64,000 nt of DNA from REEB76 sp963774895 (GTDB lineage Bacteria; Pseudomonadota; Gammaproteobacteria; Natronospirales; REEB76). The notes below the pieces were generated by a model, which was not told the DNA's origin, did no database searches, and saw only the letters and a list, made by a program, of their open reading frames with translations. Shown here one piece after another: positions 61,472 to 64,000 of the stretch. How positions within the stretch are numbered: the first letter of the stretch is position 1; each line of letters starts with the position of its first letter. The DNA is taken from contig CAVZGN010000003.1 of the NCBI GenBank assembly GCA_963774895.1, positions 372,001-436,000 on the forward strand, given 5' to 3'. The position numbers and the translations under genes were made by a program.

Positions 61472-62703
61472 TGAGCGAAACACTATTGCTGCGAATGCCG
61501 GATGCTGATCAGCCGGCAAGCTGGCTGGTAGTCGATGCTTTTGGCAATCGCATGGGCCAGATTCAGAACGGCTCACTCACTGACGCCGCGGCAGTTGCCA
61601 ATGGCCGGCATTTGCGTGTGTGTGTGCCAGGCTCAGATGTGATGCTGTTACATGCAGATATCCCCAGCAATAACGCGCAGAAAATATTGCAGGCAGTGCC
61701 CTATGCTTTAGAGGACAAGCTCGCTGAGGATGTGGATACCTTGCACTTTGCAGTAGGCACACGGGATACCCGTGGTTATCCAGTCGCGGTCGTATCCCGT
61801 TGGCATATACAGCAATGGTTGAGCCAACTTTCAGCCGCTGGCTTATCGGCTGCAGAGTTGATTCCCGATATGCTGGCGCTCCCGGTGCGCGAACATACCA
61901 TGGTTTTAGTGCCTGATGACCGACAGATTCTGGTACGTTTCCCAGACGCTACAGGAATCACCGTTGAAACCTCATTAATGCCACTCATGATACGACGTCA
62001 TCTGTCTGACCTGCCAGCATCTGTGAATTGCACACATGCTCTGGTGTACGCAACCGAAGAAACAATTTCACCAGAAATCCATGACATGCTTGCGTCACTA
62101 AAACTGGAAATCGCATATCGCCCCTTGAATGGTGGAGCGATAGCACTCATGGCGTCAGATACACGGAGCTCTGGCTCCATAAACCTATTGCAAGGGGAGT
62201 TCGGACAACGCGGTGCAGTCAAATTACATTGGCAGCGCTGGCGCTTAGCAGCAACACTTCTAGCTACGGTGTGTTTGCTGTTGATCGCACAACAGCTGGT
62301 GAGTGAATTCAAGCTCCAGCATGAGGCAGCCGACTTGAATGCCCAAGTCGCGGCTTTGTTCCATCAAACGCTGCCCAATGCGACACACATGGTTGATCCC
62401 GAGATCCAAATGAAACAACGCCTGACACAATTAACAGGTGGCGGGACAACCTCTGCGGGTCTCTTAACTCTGCTAGCGAGCGTTGGTCCTGCACTGCAGG
62501 CACAAAATGGCGTACAACTCCAGAGTATGAGTTACCACGATGGGAACCTTCAACTTCAAGTACAAGCTGGCAGTATCGATGCGCTCAACAACTTAAAAAG
62601 TATGCTGGCACAGAATTCTTCTCTGCATGTGGAGATGGATTCACTGAATAGCAGCTCCGGTACTACTACCGGGCGTCTGACGATAAGCGGTGACGGCGGA
62701 TGA
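61471..62703 (+). CDS. gspL: Type II secretion inner-membrane protein GspL
   Basis: GspL links the GspE ATPase to the pseudopilus through GspM. From the ATG at 61471 it has 410 residues: a cytoplasmic actin-like domain (IPSNNAQKILQAVPYALEDKLAED), one membrane segment near residue 260 (LLATVCLLLIAQQL) and a periplasmic ferredoxin-like domain. The frame extends upstream inside gspK; the overlap position decides the start. Confidence 0.92.
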   Translation: MSETLLLRMPDADQPASWLVVDAFGNRMGQIQNGSLTDAAAVANGRHLRVCVPGSDVMLLHADIPSNNAQKILQAVPYALEDKLAEDVDTLHFAVGTRDTRGYPVAVVSRWHIQQWLSQLSAAGLSAAELIPDMLALPVREHTMVLVPDDRQILVRFPDATGITVETSLMPLMIRRHLSDLPASVNCTHALVYATEETISPEIHDMLASLKLEIAYRPLNGGAIALMASDTRSSGSINLLQGEFGQRGAVKLHWQRWRLAATLLATVCLLLIAQQLVSEFKLQHEAADLNAQVAALFHQTLPNATHMVDPEIQMKQRLTQLTGGGTTSAGLLTLLASVGPALQAQNGVQLQSMSYHDGNLQLQVQAGSIDALNNLKSMLAQNSSLHVEMDSLNSSSGTTTGRLTISGDGG

Positions 62704-63200
62704 ATAGTCTAAGGCAGTTACAACAATGGTATATGGGACTCGAGAGACGCGAGCGCCTTATACTCGCAAGCGGCGGTGTATTTCTGTTTGTTTTCATTCT
62801 TTATGCGGGCATCATCAACCCGTATTATCACCACAAACAAACCCTCAAAACGCAGATACAGCAACAAAGCGCATTGCTGGCATGGATGCGTCCTGCAGCT
62901 GTACAGATCGAATCATTGCGAGGTGCTCACACTGATAATTTACCGGGTGGTTCACTCCTGAGCGCTGTCAACAATACTGTTACAGCTGCCGGGCTTGCTA
63001 ATGCACTACAACAGGCACAACAAGCCGACGATGGGACGGTACGTGCTCAACTTAGCGGCGCGGATTTTGATAGTTTAGTGCGTTGGCTTGATGCGTTGCA
63101 CAAAAACTACGGGATAACAGTGGCCGATATGAGCGTGACGCGTGGATCCGGTCCAGGATTGGTGAATGTAAATCTCAAGCTGCGGGGCGCCACGCAATGA
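62700..63200 (+). CDS. gspM: Type II secretion protein GspM
   Basis: GspM binds GspL and stabilises the inner-membrane platform. The 166-residue protein has a short N-terminal segment (WYMGLERRERLIL), one membrane span and a small periplasmic domain, as in the family. It overlaps gspL and gspN by 4 bases. Confidence 0.88.
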   Translation: MNSLRQLQQWYMGLERRERLILASGGVFLFVFILYAGIINPYYHHKQTLKTQIQQQSALLAWMRPAAVQIESLRGAHTDNLPGGSLLSAVNNTVTAAGLANALQQAQQADDGTVRAQLSGADFDSLVRWLDALHKNYGITVADMSVTRGSGPGLVNVNLKLRGATQ

Positions 63201-63946
63201 GCTGGCAGCGCTTACGCTGGTGGCTGGCGGGTCTCGCTGCCTACCTATTTTTTTTGCTGGCCACATTCCCTGCCGCCTATCCTCTAGCTTGGTGGCAGAA
63301 TCACATGCCTGATGTGCAGCTATCGAAAATCACTGGCAGTGTGTGGTCGGGCTCTGCTCAGGAGTTAACTCTCTATGGCCAGCTATGGGGTGTATTGGAA
63401 TGGCATCTTGATTGGCGAACACTGTTTACAGGCCACCTGGGCTATCATTTGCGGCTGCAAGCCTCTGATATGGATATTCAAGGCCGCGTGGCTGGCAGTC
63501 GTGACAATCTGTTGCTCCAGGATGTGCATGGCCATATACCCGTTGTGCGGTTACAAGGGTTGTTGCCATTGCCGGCTGGCAGCATCAGCGGAAACCTTAA
63601 CCTGGACTTGAGCCGTGTGCGATTAGTAAAAATGCGGCCGGCCCTGGCAGATGGCACTGCGACCTTAACGGATGCCGCTCTAAGCTGGCCACAGAGCGTG
63701 ACGTTAGGTAGTTATCAGCTGAAAGTCTCCGCTCAGGATGAAAAGGGAATCCATGGTAGTTTCATTGACACCGGCGGTCCACTGATTGTTCAGGGTACTG
63801 TGGATCTGTCTCCCAGCGGGCGTTATCAGGTCAATGGAACACTCATGAGCCGGGACCCTAGCAATGCAACACTGACCCATTTGCTGGGTTATCTGCCCGT
63901 GGACGGCGCAGGCCATCATCCGTTCAACCTTAACGGTCAATGGTAA
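63197..63946 (+). CDS. gspN: Type II secretion protein GspN
   Basis: GspN is an optional T2SS component with one N-terminal membrane segment and a beta-rich periplasmic domain. The 249-residue protein has the family SGSVWSGSAQEL-like text (KITGSVWSGSAQEL) and GYLPVDGAGHHPFNLNG near the end. The order K-L-M-N resembles Xanthomonas xps, where the secretin follows. In this window the operon is cut 54 bases after this gene, so gspC, D, E and F must lie elsewhere or beyond the edge. Confidence 0.85.
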   Translation: MSWQRLRWWLAGLAAYLFFLLATFPAAYPLAWWQNHMPDVQLSKITGSVWSGSAQELTLYGQLWGVLEWHLDWRTLFTGHLGYHLRLQASDMDIQGRVAGSRDNLLLQDVHGHIPVVRLQGLLPLPAGSISGNLNLDLSRVRLVKMRPALADGTATLTDAALSWPQSVTLGSYQLKVSAQDEKGIHGSFIDTGGPLIVQGTVDLSPSGRYQVNGTLMSRDPSNATLTHLLGYLPVDGAGHHPFNLNGQW

Positions 63947-64000
63947 AATTTAATCTTGTTATCTATCATGTAGTTAGAATATTATCTTCTATAAAAATCA

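Noticed and set aside
1..64000. CRISPR arrays, insertion sequences, prophage, riboswitches
   Set aside because: No regularly spaced repeats, transposase or integrase genes, or recognisable riboswitch folds were seen.

Overview
The window is chromosomal DNA from a gammaproteobacterium. The evidence is the gene content (HflD, RoxA/YcfD, RluE, NudJ, UvrY, a general secretion pathway) and several gene orders shared with Escherichia coli: uvrY-uvrC-pgsA-tRNA-Gly-tRNA-Cys-tRNA-Leu, fabD-fabG-acpP-fabF-pabC-mltG-tmk-holB, purB/hflD/mnmA/nudJ, and divergent rluE/icd. It is not an enterobacterium. It has a class II DAHP synthase, cytochrome c maturation genes, a type Vd-like patatin, PilZ and HD-GYP proteins, and membrane-anchored TolB/FlgO-TPR proteins. 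I cannot fix the order or genus from the sequence alone. There is no prophage, transposase, CRISPR array or rRNA operon.

Layout. 1-6792 (minus): purB, roxA, a PLD-like protein, nudJ, mnmA, hflD, and the N-terminal part of aconitase cut by the window edge. 6949-10647 (plus): fumC, nudL, a half-size mazG, a possible decayed ORF, degV. 10723-12820 (minus): an NfeD protease-slipin pair. 12994-15737 (plus): a patatin/POTRA/Omp85 protein and a mini-asparaginase. 15795-21342 (minus): a TolB-TPR membrane protein, uppP, and a lysine-catabolism pair (ALDH7-type dehydrogenase and saccharopine or lysine dehydrogenase). 21532-31360 (mostly plus): DAHP synthase, rluE (minus), icd, uvrY, family-5 UDG, uvrC, pgsA, three tRNAs and ccmABCD. 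The ccm cluster stops at ccmD; ccmE-H are not here.

31456-36630 is an AT-richer accessory stretch: a second TolB-TPR paralogue, a small lipoprotein with two copies of a new-looking repeat, a membrane c-type cytochrome, a PilZ protein, a small unknown protein and an HD-GYP phosphodiesterase. 36739-43994 holds dadA, a secreted S9 peptidase, a DUF2064 glycosyltransferase, clsB with a divergent ybhP-like gene, and an unknown membrane protein. 44091-47572 holds a FadJ-like beta-oxidation gene with a one-base frameshift, yciA, and a double-cNMP/rhodanese protein. 47594-58262 (minus) runs rrtA-fabD-fabG-acpP-fabF-pabB-pabC-mltG-tmk-holB-pilZ and then a TPR/aspartyl-hydroxylase fusion. 58341-63946 (plus) is the type II secretion operon gspG-H-I-J-K-L-M-N, divergent from the rhombosortase gene rrtA.

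Most of the window is housekeeping: TCA cycle (acnA, icd, fumC), tRNA thiolation, fatty-acid and folate synthesis, cell-wall and phospholipid synthesis, and DNA repair. The points most worth checking are the frameshifted fadJ-like gene, the truncated ccm cluster next to a TPR paralogue, the tandem-repeat lipoprotein, the GspG with an altered calcium loop, and the decayed ORF after mazG. I did not find a clearly new multi-gene system. The best candidate neighbourhood for something undescribed is 31.4-36.6 kb.
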